64,000 nucleotides of DNA, taken from the NCBI GenBank assembly GCA_934177485.1, contig CAKPPF010000005.1:21384-85383 (forward strand), in the 5' to 3' direction. The notes under the pieces were generated by a model, which saw only the letters and a program-made list of their open reading frames with translations, was not told where the DNA came from and ran no database searches. Every line of letters begins with the position of its first letter. The stretch's first letter is position 1. Shown here in pieces: positions 16,581 to 25,894 of this stretch. A program made the translations under genes and the position numbers. The DNA comes from an uncultured Clostridia bacterium (GTDB taxonomy: Bacteria; Bacillota; Clostridia; TANB77; CAG-508).

Positions 16581-19500
16581 TTATATATTTACACTTAAAA
16601 CTTTTTTCTTTATTATATAAGCCCCTGTTGCAAATGTTGTTATACAACATAAAGTTATACCTAAATATAGCCATGCTGAGCCTGTTTTAATTGAAATTGC
16701 AAGTATAGCAGAAGAATTATTATTTTCTTGTGCTTGCATATTTTCTTGCACATTTGCTAAATTACTTATCTTTGTTAAGCTTGCATTGTTTGTAAATATA
16801 CCTGCATTATCTTCCGTCATTGTTTTTGTTAATACAAGTTCAACTTCTTTTGTTTCGTTTGGATTTATTGCTACTTTAGAAAGTGCAGATGTATATAGTT
16901 TTCCATCTGTTCCTTTATACCAATCCTTATTTAGGTCTGAGCTGAACTCTAGTCCGCTTGGTAAATCATCTTGTAAACTATCAACAAAACCTGCAACATC
17001 TCCCTCGTTTGTAACTGCAAATTTATATGTAACTATTACATTAGTTCCTTTCATATATTTTGCTTTAATATCTATTTTTGCAACATCGTCTGTTGGTTTA
17101 TATTCTTCTGTTTGTGTTCCTTCTTTATTAATTATAGATATTTTAGAAATATATTTATTTAAACTTAAATCAAATTTTGCATTTTCCAATAATCCTATAT
17201 TTATATTTACTTTACTTTCAGTTAGTGCTATTTCGTCTGTAACTGCTGCTGTTTTTAAATTACCATTTATTCTAACTTGTGTTAAAATTACATCTGAGTT
17301 TATGCTTTCATCTACACCAGCCCTTTTGTATGTTGTAACTGTGAATGTATTAGTGTCAAATTCGAATAGCACTATATAATTTCCTTTTGGAATATTTGTA
17401 AACTCATATTTACCATTATTATTAGTTGTTGTGGTTATTTTATTTCCATTTGCATCTAATGCAAAGTTTCCTGTATCTTTATTAACCAAAGTTACCACTA
17501 CGCTATGTTGTAAAGCTTCTTCATCATCCTTTTTACCATTTTTATTTGAATCTACCCATGCTATTCCAGAAATGCTATATGTTTCTTTTTCAGGTGTTGT
17601 TGATTCTTCTGGTTTTGTTGATTGTTCTGGATTTTCAGGTGTTGTTGGTTCTTCTGGTTTTGTTGGCTGTTCTGGATTTTCAGGCGTTGTTGGTTCTTCT
17701 GGGTTTGTTGGTTGTTCTGGATTTTCTGGTGTTATTGGTTCTTCTGGGTCTTCTATTTTTTTAGGCTCATATTTTATATTAAAAACTACCTCATTAGATT
17801 CAATTTCAACTAAACCAACTGATAATTTCACCTTATTCTTTATAGCAATTGTTTCCTCTTGTTCAACTTCTTTTTCTTTTATAGTTCCTGTAATAATAGC
17901 TGTAAATTTTTCTCCTGATTTTAAATTTTCTGTTAAGTTAATTGGTGTTTTCGGTGTATATATTAATTTATCTTTTCCATATTCTACCTTTTGAACATTT
18001 ATATTATCAGAAATTTCATCTAAAAGTATAAATTCACAGCTAGTTTCTCCTATATTTTCCACCGTTATTTTATATTCTATATTATCTCCAGCTTTTTTAG
18101 TTTCATCTTGCACATTTGAGGTTAAATTTACAGCAAAATATGCTTGCGAAATTTTTGTATATTTATTATTAGATTCATAAACATCATTTTCTTTACCTAT
18201 TGTTACATTTGCAATAGTGTTTAGTTTAGCTGAATATCCATCTACCAATTTTATTACTTTAGCATTTATAACTACTTCTGTTTCTTCGTTTGGTTGTAAT
18301 TTTTTAATTGTATATTCAAAGGCGTTATTGTTGCATATACCATTGTCTGTTATTTCGTATTTTCCATTCCACTTTGCTAAACCTCCATTAATAAACTCAA
18401 CTTCTTTTGGAATGTTATAGCTAATTTTTAAATCATTTAAATTATTAGTTGTTATGTTTTTAACATATATATGGTATTCAACATTATCTCCAATATTGTA
18501 TGTGTTTTCATATATACTTGTCTGTTCAATATCCGTTGGTAATTTTAAGTTTACCTCAATTTTCGCTGGTTTTAATACTAAAGTGTTTTTTATTGGCTCA
18601 TTATTTTCTACTTGCACAGTATTTATTATGTTTCCTTCTATAGCTGTGTTTGCCATTTTTAAAGATATTTCAAATTCTTTAACTTCATTTGCCTTTATTT
18701 CTTCAATTTTCCATAACATTTCTTTAATTGTCGTATCTTCAACATTTTTAAAATAATAATCTTCAGCTTCTTCTATTTTTTTTCTGTACACATATATTGC
18801 ATTTTCTGGTATTATATCTTTTACTGTTATATTATTTAAAGTTTTATCTGATTTATTTTCTACCTTTATAGTGTAGTTTACTATTTGATTTGAATGTACA
18901 TAGTTTTGTGTTATTTGAGGTATTATTGTAACTTCTAATGGTATTGAATTTTGCTCATTTTCATTTAATTCATTTTTTGTTTTATTTTTTCCAATATCGT
19001 TTTCTGGTGTTTGTAAACCAAGTATCATTTCTTTCTGTTCGTAATTATTATTTATGTTATATGTCATGCCTAATTTTAAAAAGCATTTTTCGTTGTAGTC
19101 CATTTGTTCTGGTATTTGTACATATTCTTTTATTATTATTGTTTGTTTTGCAAGTAATGTATTATTATTTAGTTCTACTTTATATGCTTTTGCATTTTTA
19201 GTAAAATCTGTTGTCCAAGTGTTATCGTTTACATCACTATTTTCATTTTCTGAGTAATATACTTTTGCATTTTCAACTTCTACAGGTTTTGTTAATTTTG
19301 TAATAAAAGTTGAGTTTTTATTTTCTGTATTTGTTCCTAATCTTTCTATAATAACAACATTTGTTAAATCTTCCTCATTGTTATTAACAAGTACAATATT
19401 TCTTGTAGCTTCATATGTATCAGCATTATTTTTTATTTCTACTGTTTTGTTTTCCATTGTTATTTCTTGCGTGTTATTTCCATCAAAATTATTTAATGTA

Positions 19501-21191
19501 GATAAAATTAATACGCCTTCTTTTGATACTATATTAACATCACATGATGCTTCTATTTGTTCTTCACCTTGCACACATGTTGCAACTATTTTGTCTTTTC
19601 TAGAAGCCAGGGTATTTCTATATTGTAAATCTTCTAGGTTTAAAACTATACTTGTTCCACCAGAAATATTTTCTAAGTCATACTCTGTTTGTTTTCCTTC
19701 TAATTCTATGTATATAACATTATTTCCTTGTGTTTTTACGCTTTTTATTTCTAGCCCATTTCCGTTTAAAATTTCTGAATGTGATACGTTTCCATAAGCA
19801 ATTCCTTCTGGTAATGTAATTTTTATTGTTGGAGCATTAAATAATTTAGCTGATGGATTTGTATCGTCTAATTTTACTATTACGTTTGAGTTTGTTTTTT
19901 GTAATGTTGTAAAGTTTGGCTCGTTTGTTTCTACAGATATTTTTGTTCTTGCCTCGTTTAACATTATTGTTTGTTTTGCAAGTATTTCGTTAACACTATT
20001 TGTTATTTCAAGTTTTTCTATATTTTCTACATTTGTTCCATAATTAGCGTTGTTTAAAATTGTAGCTTGATTTTCAAAATGCATATTTCCTTCTGCTATT
20101 GGTTTTGTTGTTTTTATTTTTAAAGCAGTTAAATTTTGTTTGTATTCTATTACAATACTTTCTTTACCATCTTCTATTTGAGAATGGCTTCCATCTATGT
20201 ATGTAACAGAAAGTTTATTGTTATTTTCTATATTTAGATAGCTAACAGTTGCAATTACTTCTTCGTTTTGGTAAATTTCTATTTTACCGTTTTCGCCTAA
20301 AATTCTATCAAATTCATTTTTGCTTATTCCTGTTGCAGAATAAACAACATTTCCATTTGAAGAAATTTTTTCGTTTGACTTTAATAAAAGTTCTGCTTCG
20401 TTTGTTTGCATTATTATTTCATCTACGGCATTTGAATTTAACACATTTAGTGTAGATATTGTTTTAAAATCTGTATTATATTTTGTACCGTTTTCAACAT
20501 TTGAGTACATAAAGCCTTTGTATATTTTATCTTGTATGTCTGTTGTGTTATATGATAAAATGTCGCCTTTATTTTCTGTTTCTGTTGTTTTTATTGTTTT
20601 AGCTGTTTCTGAAGTTAGTACCCCACTTTCTGCTTTGTATTGTATGCTTGCACTTATGTTGTATGTTAAATTAACTTCCTCCATATTTTCTGTAACAGCT
20701 TCTGCTGAGTATATATATATAATTTCTAATTCATCTTTTGAATCTTGAACAAATTTTGTGTATTCATTTTCATTTGCGTATGACAAAGTTAATAAACCAG
20801 AAGTTTTATCGTAGTTCTGATTTATTTTTACATTTTCTTTTTCACCTGTTGTTTGCATTGTTTTTGCAAGTACAACATTTGCTCTTTCTGGGAAATGTGA
20901 ATTAACTTCTGGAAGTTTAATTTGCACTTCTACAGAAGTTGTTGGTAAATATGTTTCTTCACTTTGTTTGGAATTAACACTTACTTTTGTTTGAACAGCA
21001 AGCCCTGTATAGTTTTGAGTTTGTGTTTTAACAAATTTTGTATTCTCTGCATTTAGTTCAATTTCTGGTAGCATAGCATTTTCTGCAATTGCATTTGCAA
21101 TTCCAACACCACAAATAGAAACATTTCCAAACACAATTGATATTGCCATAAATGTTGCTATAGTTTTTGTTAAAATGTTTTTCAAGTTCAT
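16581..21191 (-). CDS. Giant surface protein with DUF11-like repeats, Pro/Glu repeat and SdrD-B domain
   Basis: 1536 residues starting at ATG 21191 after AAGGAGGAAATTTTA. Residues 1-37 form a signal peptide (TIATFMAISIVFGNVSICG, then ANA). A long Asn/Thr/Glu-rich beta region follows; residues ~730-1170 contain at least three DUF11-like repeats (VNYTIKVENKSDKTLNNITVKD, in part; VEYHIYVKNITTN; IEYKITVENIGET). A 15-residue Pro/Glu/Thr repeat separates these from an SdrD-B domain (YSISGIAWVDSNKNGKKDDEE, in part), and a C-terminal domain shared with the downstream protein (NPNETKEVELVLTK) precedes a membrane helix and KKKVLSVNI. No LPXTG is visible, so it may stay membrane-anchored. It is expected to be a cell-surface stalk or adhesin and heads a two-gene operon. 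No enzymatic motif seen. Confidence 0.8.
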   Translation of the reverse strand: MNLKNILTKTIATFMAISIVFGNVSICGVGIANAIAENAMLPEIELNAENTKFVKTQTQNYTGLAVQTKVSVNSKQSEETYLPTTSVEVQIKLPEVNSHFPERANVVLAKTMQTTGEKENVKINQNYDKTSGLLTLSYANENEYTKFVQDSKDELEIIYIYSAEAVTENMEEVNLTYNISASIQYKAESGVLTSETAKTIKTTETENKGDILSYNTTDIQDKIYKGFMYSNVENGTKYNTDFKTISTLNVLNSNAVDEIIMQTNEAELLLKSNEKISSNGNVVYSATGISKNEFDRILGENGKIEIYQNEEVIATVSYLNIENNNKLSVTYIDGSHSQIEDGKESIVIEYKQNLTALKIKTTKPIAEGNMHFENQATILNNANYGTNVENIEKLEITNSVNEILAKQTIMLNEARTKISVETNEPNFTTLQKTNSNVIVKLDDTNPSAKLFNAPTIKITLPEGIAYGNVSHSEILNGNGLEIKSVKTQGNNVIYIELEGKQTEYDLENISGGTSIVLNLEDLQYRNTLASRKDKIVATCVQGEEQIEASCDVNIVSKEGVLILSTLNNFDGNNTQEITMENKTVEIKNNADTYEATRNIVLVNNNEEDLTNVVIIERLGTNTENKNSTFITKLTKPVEVENAKVYYSENENSDVNDNTWTTDFTKNAKAYKVELNNNTLLAKQTIIIKEYVQIPEQMDYNEKCFLKLGMTYNINNNYEQKEMILGLQTPENDIGKNKTKNELNENEQNSIPLEVTIIPQITQNYVHSNQIVNYTIKVENKSDKTLNNITVKDIIPENAIYVYRKKIEEAEDYYFKNVEDTTIKEMLWKIEEIKANEVKEFEISLKMANTAIEGNIINTVQVENNEPIKNTLVLKPAKIEVNLKLPTDIEQTSIYENTYNIGDNVEYHIYVKNITTNNLNDLKISYNIPKEVEFINGGLAKWNGKYEITDNGICNNNAFEYTIKKLQPNEETEVVINAKVIKLVDGYSAKLNTIANVTIGKENDVYESNNKYTKISQAYFAVNLTSNVQDETKKAGDNIEYKITVENIGETSCEFILLDEISDNINVQKVEYGKDKLIYTPKTPINLTENLKSGEKFTAIITGTIKEKEVEQEETIAIKNKVKLSVGLVEIESNEVVFNIKYEPKKIEDPEEPITPENPEQPTNPEEPTTPENPEQPTKPEEPTTPENPEQSTKPEESTTPEKETYSISGIAWVDSNKNGKKDDEEALQHSVVVTLVNKDTGNFALDANGNKITTTTNNNGKYEFTNIPKGNYIVLFEFDTNTFTVTTYKRAGVDESINSDVILTQVRINGNLKTAAVTDEIALTESKVNINIGLLENAKFDLSLNKYISKISIINKEGTQTEEYKPTDDVAKIDIKAKYMKGTNVIVTYKFAVTNEGDVAGFVDSLQDDLPSGLEFSSDLNKDWYKGTDGKLYTSALSKVAINPNETKEVELVLTKTMTEDNAGIFTNNASLTKISNLANVQENMQAQENNNSSAILAISIKTGSAWLYLGITLCCITTFATGAYIIKKKVLSVNI
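17592..17735 (-). repeat. 45-base tandem repeat encoding PENPEQPTxPEEPTT
   Basis: Three units of 45 bases within the 16581-21191 gene encode a 15-residue Pro/Glu/Thr repeat with small substitutions (N, K, S). It is a typical wall-spanning or spacer segment and can change length by recombination. Confidence 0.85.
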
Positions 21192-21327
21192 TAAAATTTC
21201 CTCCTTAGAAATTAATAATTATTATATATTATATATAAATTATATATTATGTACACTATTATTTTTATTATACAACATTTTTTTCATAAAATCTAGACTT
21301 TTCTAGCAAAATCTCTCTTTATTTATA

Positions 21328-21366
21328 TAAAAAAACAGATATTTTTCAACAAAATATCTGCTTTTA
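21328..21366 (-). terminator. rsmA terminator
   Basis: On the minus strand AGCAGATATTTT and AAAATATCTG pair around a short loop, followed by seven T. It lies 200 bases downstream of rsmA and before the giant-protein operon. The remaining bases between 21367 and 21522 show nothing recognisable. Confidence 0.85.
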
Positions 21367-21522
21367 TTATACGGATATACACATTTAGTAAATTGCCTAA
21401 TATTAATATTAAGTTTTTGTTACAATTTTTAAGCAAAAGATGCAACATTTAGCGTTTTCCTTAGGGAATCAAAAATATAGAGTGAAGGTTTTAAATTTAT
21501 ATTTATTACTAAATTCTGTTTT

Positions 21523-21550
21523 GAGCAGGCATAAAACCTGCCCCCCTACA
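21523..21550. repeat. GGGCAGG repeat, copy 3 (short form, degenerate left arm)
   Basis: GAGCAGG-CATAAAA-CCTGCCC then CCTACA. The usual spacer AAATTTATATTT...CTAAATTCTGTTTT precedes it. It lies just after rsmA. Confidence 0.8.
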
Positions 21551-21565
21551 TTTTTTGAATTGGAT

Positions 21566-22417
21566 CTAATTTTTGCATAAATAATCTGCAATTTGCGCGT
21601 ATTGTTCCATCGTTAGTTCTTCTCCTCTTGCTTTTTCGCTTATTTTAAAACTATTTAGCATTGTTTTTATTTCATTTTTATTGTTAAAAAATTCTGTTTT
21701 TTCCCATGCGTTTACTAGCGTTTTTCTTCTTTGCATAAATGCATATTTTATTAATTTAAACATTAAATCTTTGTCATTTACATTTATATTTTTTTCTTTT
21801 CGTATATTTAGTTGTATTACTTTAGACTCTACAGCTGGCTCTGGTATAAAAGATTGTGGCATTACTCTTAATACTTCTTTTGCTTCTGCATAATAATATA
21901 TTGAGTATGTTATAGCTCCTGAATTTTTTCCACCTGGCACTTCAGTTAATCTATCTGCTACTTCTTTTTGTATCATAACTGTTATTGTTTCTATTTTTAG
22001 TTCTTCTTCTAATAATTTCATTATTATTGGTGTAGTTATATAATATGGCAAATTTGCAACAATTTTTACTTTTTTAAAGATATTATTATTCTCTATTAGT
22101 TCCTTTAAATTGATTTTTAATATGTCTTGATTTATAAGTTCAAAATTGTTATATAGCTTAAATCTATCTGATAATATTTCTATCATTCTTTTATCTAATT
22201 CTATTGCAACAACTTTTCCTGCTTTTTCAAGTAGCTCTTTTGTGAGTGTCCCTAAGCCTGGGCCAATTTCTATTACTAAGTCTTCCTTTGTAATTTCCGC
22301 ACTTTCAACTATTCTATTTACCACTTCGTCATTTATTAAGAAATTTTGTCCTAGACTTTTATTTGCAGATATACCATATTTTTTTAGTATGAATTTTGTT
22401 TCATCGTATGTATTCAT
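21566..22417 (-). CDS. rsmA: 16S rRNA (adenine1518/1519-N6)-dimethyltransferase
   Basis: RsmA (KsgA) dimethylates two adjacent adenines in the 3' loop of 16S rRNA late in 30S assembly. The 283-residue length is normal. Visible motifs: KSLGQNFLIND (residues 19-29), SAM site IEIGPGLGTLTKELL, acidic VAIELDKRM, and the catalytic NLPYYITTP (motif IV); the C-terminal QRRKTLVNAW is the family's helical domain. The gene is divergent from the penicillin-binding protein gene across 539 bases of repeat-rich DNA. Confidence 0.97.
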   Translation of the reverse strand: MNTYDETKFILKKYGISANKSLGQNFLINDEVVNRIVESAEITKEDLVIEIGPGLGTLTKELLEKAGKVVAIELDKRMIEILSDRFKLYNNFELINQDILKINLKELIENNNIFKKVKIVANLPYYITTPIIMKLLEEELKIETITVMIQKEVADRLTEVPGGKNSGAITYSIYYYAEAKEVLRVMPQSFIPEPAVESKVIQLNIRKEKNINVNDKDLMFKLIKYAFMQRRKTLVNAWEKTEFFNNKNEIKTMLNSFKISEKARGEELTMEQYAQIADYLCKN

Positions 22418-22480
22418 ATTTGTTTTTCCTTTCTAAAATTAAAATTTATATGACAAATATAATTGTAATCAATTTATTTT

Positions 22481-22580
22481 TGAGAGCATTTTTTCAAAAT
22501 TAGACCCTCCAGGCTAGCGGGTATTCCCCGCCTCAAAGGGCTGTCAGGCCGTAATTTTTCAAAAAAGTCTCAAAACAGAT
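22481..22580 (+). repeat. CCCTCCAGG element, copy A
   Basis: About 100 bases that align with 42740-42850 read on the minus strand. Shared parts are AAAATTA then ACCCTCCAGG, GCCTCAAA, GGCTGTC and TAATTTTTCAAAAAAG. The AAAATTA/TAATTTT ends can pair, so the unit may fold as a stem enclosing a GC-rich centre. Confidence 0.75.
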
Positions 22581-22826
22581 TGATATATAGTAGCGCGAAG
22601 CTATTGGTTTTTATTTTTTTAGAAAGTTACGGGTGGGGACCGGCGAGTTTATAGAATGTTTAAAATTTATTAAAATAAATTTTATTACATTCTATACGAA
22701 GTTGGGGCGTTTCGTAAAAAATAAAAACAAATAGCTGGGAGCGGATTAATTTTGCAAATTACAATTTACATTATATCATATTTTTTTATTATATAGGAAA
22801 AAATCGAAGATTTTTACGTATATATC
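22581..22826. other. Non-coding stretch between rsmA and the PBP gene
   Basis: No gene. It holds inverted segments (ATAGAATGTTTAAAATTT against AAATTTTATTACATTCTAT near 22654-22704) and a local GC-richer island (ACGGGTGGGGACCGGCG at 22627-22644). A hairpin like the second hairpin of the tripartite element lies near 22790-22823. Confidence 0.4.
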
Positions 22827-22859
22827 AAGGTTAAGTTACCTTAGGCAGTGCATATTTGC
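22827..22859 (+). repeat. 33-base repeat, copy A
   Basis: AAGGTTAAGTTACCTTAGG is followed by CAGTGCATATTTGC. The same 33 bases occur exactly, in reverse orientation, at 60486-60518. Confidence 0.9.
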
Positions 22860-22956
22860 GAAACCACTTTTCCTATTATTCTCAAAATTCTTGCTTTTTA
22901 TCTTTTTTTAATGTAAAATAAATGCATAAATTCCTTACGGGAGGTTGATTTTACTT

Positions 22957-25170
22957 ATGAAAAAAACTAACAGAAATTATAGAAAAAAATCTAATAAAGA
23001 ACCTATTTCTATTGATAGATCACTACCTATTAAAAGGCTTAGAGTTATCTTGTTTTGTGGAGTTCTTATACTTGCTTTGTTAATTCTTAGAGTTTTTTGG
23101 ATTCAATTTATTAATGGCTCATGGCTTAAAGAAAAAGCTTATAGGCAACAAACTGCAAGTAAAATTATAAGTCCTGAAAGAGGTAAAATTTTTGATGTTA
23201 ACGGAAAAGTTTTAGCTACCAGTGAAAAAGTAGATACGATTTCAATTAATCCTACAAAAATTAAAGCAGATAAAAAAGAATTATATGCTAGAGGCCTATC
23301 TAAAATATTTGAACTTGATTATGAAGAAACTTTAACAAAAGTTAATAGTACATCTGCTGTTGAAACTATTGCTAAAAAAGTTGAAAAAGACAAAGTTAAA
23401 GAGCTTGAAGCATGGATGAAAGAAAATAAAATATCTGCAGGTATAAATATAGATGAAGATAATAAAAGATATTACCCATACAATGAACTAGCATCTCAAG
23501 TTATTGGTTTTTGTGGAACCGATAACAGTATTGCTGGTATTGAGCTTTCATATGATAGTGTTTTGAAAGGTCGTTCTGGTAAAATTATTACCACAACAGA
23601 TCTAAACAGTAGTGAAATATCTGATAATCATGCAACATATGTTGAAGTTGAAAATGGTAGCGACGTTTATTTAACATTAGATGTTAATATTCAATCAATT
23701 GTAGAAAAGTATATTAAACAACCAGTCGAAGATGGAAAATGTGAGGCAAGTAGTGCAATTATAATGGAACCATCTACAGGAAACATATTATCTATGGCAT
23801 CTTATCCTAACTTTAATTTAAATACTCCATTTGTTCCAAATTCCGAAGAAGTTAAAGAAAAATGGGCAGATATGTCTGTTAAAGAAAAAAATGATTATTT
23901 AAGTAAAATGTGGAGAAACAAAAATGTTTCTGATGGTTATGAGCCTGGTTCTCCATTTAAAACTATTATTGCATCTATTGCATTAGAGGAAAACATTACG
24001 GAAATAGACGTTAAGAACGATTTTTACTGTAAAGCTTATGAAGAGATTTCTGGCACTAAAATTAGATGTTGGACAACTAATGCTCATGGCTATCAAACTT
24101 TAAAACAGGCTTTAGCTAATTCATGTAACCCTGCATTTATGCAATTAGGTAAAAGGATCGGCGTAGAAACTTTATATAAATATTTTGAAGCTTTTGGTTT
24201 ATTTAATAAAACTGGAATATCACTTCCTGCAGAACCTTCAAAAGGCATATTCCATGATGAAAGTCGTGTTGGTCCTGTTGAACTTGCTACCATGTCATTT
24301 GGTCAGAGGTTTGAAATAACTCCTATACAATTAATTACTGCTGCTTCTTCTATTGCTAATAATGGCGTACTTGTAAAACCCCAAATAGTTAGTAAAGTAA
24401 TAAACACAGATTCTGGCTCTACAACAAGCACACAAACTGAAGAAGTTAGAAAAGTAATTTCAAAAGAAACTGCAGACAGTGTTATAAAGATGATGGAATA
24501 TGTTGTAACAGATGGTACTGGTAAGCCTGGTGCTGTCAAAGGTTACACAATTGCTGGAAAAACTGGTACTTCAGAAGCAAAAGTTGGATCTAAAGATGGT
24601 AATACTTTATCTTACCTTGCTATTGCACCAGCTGAAAATCCAAAATTAGTTGTTTTAGTTATTTTATATAATATGAACATTAAAAATGCTCATGGTGGTA
24701 CAGTTGTTGGTCCTATAGTATCTAATATTCTTTCAGAAGTATTGCCATATATGGGAATTACCTCTGATGATGCTAATATAAATTCTAGTAACAATTCAGT
24801 TACAATTCCTAATGTTGTAAACAAAACTGTAACTGAAGCAGAGAAAATAATTAAAAATGCTGGTCTTGATTGTGTAATTGCCTGTGATGGTGACAAAAAT
24901 TCAACTTTAGTTGAAGCTCAAGTACCAGAAGCAAGAAAAATTGTATTAAAGGATTCTGTTGTTATGTTATATGGAACTGAAAATTCTACTAGAACTTCTG
25001 TAACAGTTCCAGACTTAAGTAAAATGACTTTAACTCAAGCAAAAAATACTTTGAAACAAAAGAATTTAAATATTTCATATACGGGTACAGGGCTTGTTGT
25101 AAGCCAAGATATAAAAGCTGGCTCTTCTGTTGAAGAAGGTTCAATTATTGAAGTTAAGTTATCATACTAA
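22957..25170 (+). CDS. Penicillin-binding protein 2 / SpoVD-like transpeptidase with two PASTA domains
   Basis: Class B PBP that cross-links peptidoglycan. About 737 residues: cytoplasmic basic start, one membrane helix (VILFCGVLILALLILRVFW), a PBP dimerisation domain beginning ISPERGKIFDVNG, and the transpeptidase domain with EPGSPFK (catalytic Ser near residue 332), ANSCNP (SxN) and AGKTGTSE (KTG). The usual T after the catalytic Ser is Pro here. Two PASTA domains close the protein (VTIPNVVNKTVTEAEKII; VTVPDLSKMTLTQAKNTL). PASTA-bearing homologues are SpoVD (spore cortex) and vegetative PbpB; alone, without ftsL or mraY beside it, the assignment between them is open. ATG 22957 is 12 bases after GGGAGG; a TTG at 22945 directly abuts that site and is less likely. 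Confidence 0.93.
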   Translation: MKKTNRNYRKKSNKEPISIDRSLPIKRLRVILFCGVLILALLILRVFWIQFINGSWLKEKAYRQQTASKIISPERGKIFDVNGKVLATSEKVDTISINPTKIKADKKELYARGLSKIFELDYEETLTKVNSTSAVETIAKKVEKDKVKELEAWMKENKISAGINIDEDNKRYYPYNELASQVIGFCGTDNSIAGIELSYDSVLKGRSGKIITTTDLNSSEISDNHATYVEVENGSDVYLTLDVNIQSIVEKYIKQPVEDGKCEASSAIIMEPSTGNILSMASYPNFNLNTPFVPNSEEVKEKWADMSVKEKNDYLSKMWRNKNVSDGYEPGSPFKTIIASIALEENITEIDVKNDFYCKAYEEISGTKIRCWTTNAHGYQTLKQALANSCNPAFMQLGKRIGVETLYKYFEAFGLFNKTGISLPAEPSKGIFHDESRVGPVELATMSFGQRFEITPIQLITAASSIANNGVLVKPQIVSKVINTDSGSTTSTQTEEVRKVISKETADSVIKMMEYVVTDGTGKPGAVKGYTIAGKTGTSEAKVGSKDGNTLSYLAIAPAENPKLVVLVILYNMNIKNAHGGTVVGPIVSNILSEVLPYMGITSDDANINSSNNSVTIPNVVNKTVTEAEKIIKNAGLDCVIACDGDKNSTLVEAQVPEARKIVLKDSVVMLYGTENSTRTSVTVPDLSKMTLTQAKNTLKQKNLNISYTGTGLVVSQDIKAGSSVEEGSIIEVKLSY

Positions 25171-25193
25171 ATAAAGCAAAATACTGATTTTTC

Positions 25194-25242
25194 GGGCAGG
25201 CGGTGTAGGGGTAGGTCTTGTGCCTACCATTCCTGCCCCACA
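25194..25242. repeat. GGGCAGG repeat, copy 4 (long nested form)
   Basis: GGGCAGG, then TGTAGGGGTAGG-TCTTG-TGCCTACC, then CCTGCCCCACA. Lies between the PBP and the threonylcarbamoyl-AMP synthase genes on the plus strand. Confidence 0.85.
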
Positions 25243-25267
25243 ATTTTTTATGCAAGAAAGGATTAGA

Positions 25268-25894
25268 ATGGAAACAATTTTTTTAAAAAATGAAGACGTA
25301 CTAGAAGCTACAAAAATTTTAAAATCTGGTGGAATTGGAATTTTTCCCACAGATACCGTTTATGGCATTGGATGTGATTTTATAAATGCTACTAGTTTAA
25401 AAAGATTATTTAAAGCAAAGAAAAGAGATTTAAGCAAGCCTATAAATATTCTAGTATCTAATATTAATATGTTAGATGGTGTTGTAACAAATATCAATGA
25501 TATAGAGAAAACTTTAATGGAAAGTTTTTGGCCTGGTGCATTAACTATAATATTTGACAAAACAAATTTAGTTCCAGATCTTTTAACATCAGGTTTAGAT
25601 ACTGTTGGAATTCGCATGCCAGATAATACAGTTTGCCTAAATTTAATTAATAAATTTGGAAAACCAATTGCAACTTCAAGTGCAAATATTTCAAATGAAC
25701 CAGCAACAAATTTTGTAGATGAAAATTTAATAAAAAAGTTTAATAATAATGTTGATTTTATATTAGATTCTGGTAAAATAGATGGTAATGTTCCATCTAC
25801 CATTGTTAGGGTAGTTGGAAATAAAGTAAATATTTTAAGAGAAGGTCCAATTTCTCTTGATGATATAATGGAGGTTATAAAAAATGTTAGATAA
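25268..25894 (+). CDS. L-threonylcarbamoyladenylate synthase (Sua5/YwlC/YrdC)
   Basis: Makes threonylcarbamoyl-AMP from threonine, bicarbonate and ATP for the t6A37 modification of ANN-decoding tRNAs. The 208-residue product has the YrdC-fold motifs GGIGIFPTDTVYGIGCD (residues 18-34), KRDLSKPINILV, WPGALTII, VGIRMPD and ATSSANIS. It has the short YrdC form without the C-terminal Sua5 domain. The start at 25268 is set by AAAGGA; frames upstream run through a repeat copy. It overlaps the next gene by 11 bases, so the two are translationally linked. Confidence 0.95.
   Translation: METIFLKNEDVLEATKILKSGGIGIFPTDTVYGIGCDFINATSLKRLFKAKKRDLSKPINILVSNINMLDGVVTNINDIEKTLMESFWPGALTIIFDKTNLVPDLLTSGLDTVGIRMPDNTVCLNLINKFGKPIATSSANISNEPATNFVDENLIKKFNNNVDFILDSGKIDGNVPSTIVRVVGNKVNILREGPISLDDIMEVIKNVR

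Noticed and set aside
16581..16674. Translation start at 16674 for the frameshifted adhesin
   Set aside because: It lies inside the upstream gene and adds 39 residues ahead of a complete signal peptide that has its own ribosome site at 16557.
22945..22956. TTG 22945 as start of the PBP gene
   Set aside because: It touches the GGGAGG ribosome site, leaving no spacing; ATG 22957 gives the typical short basic N-terminus.
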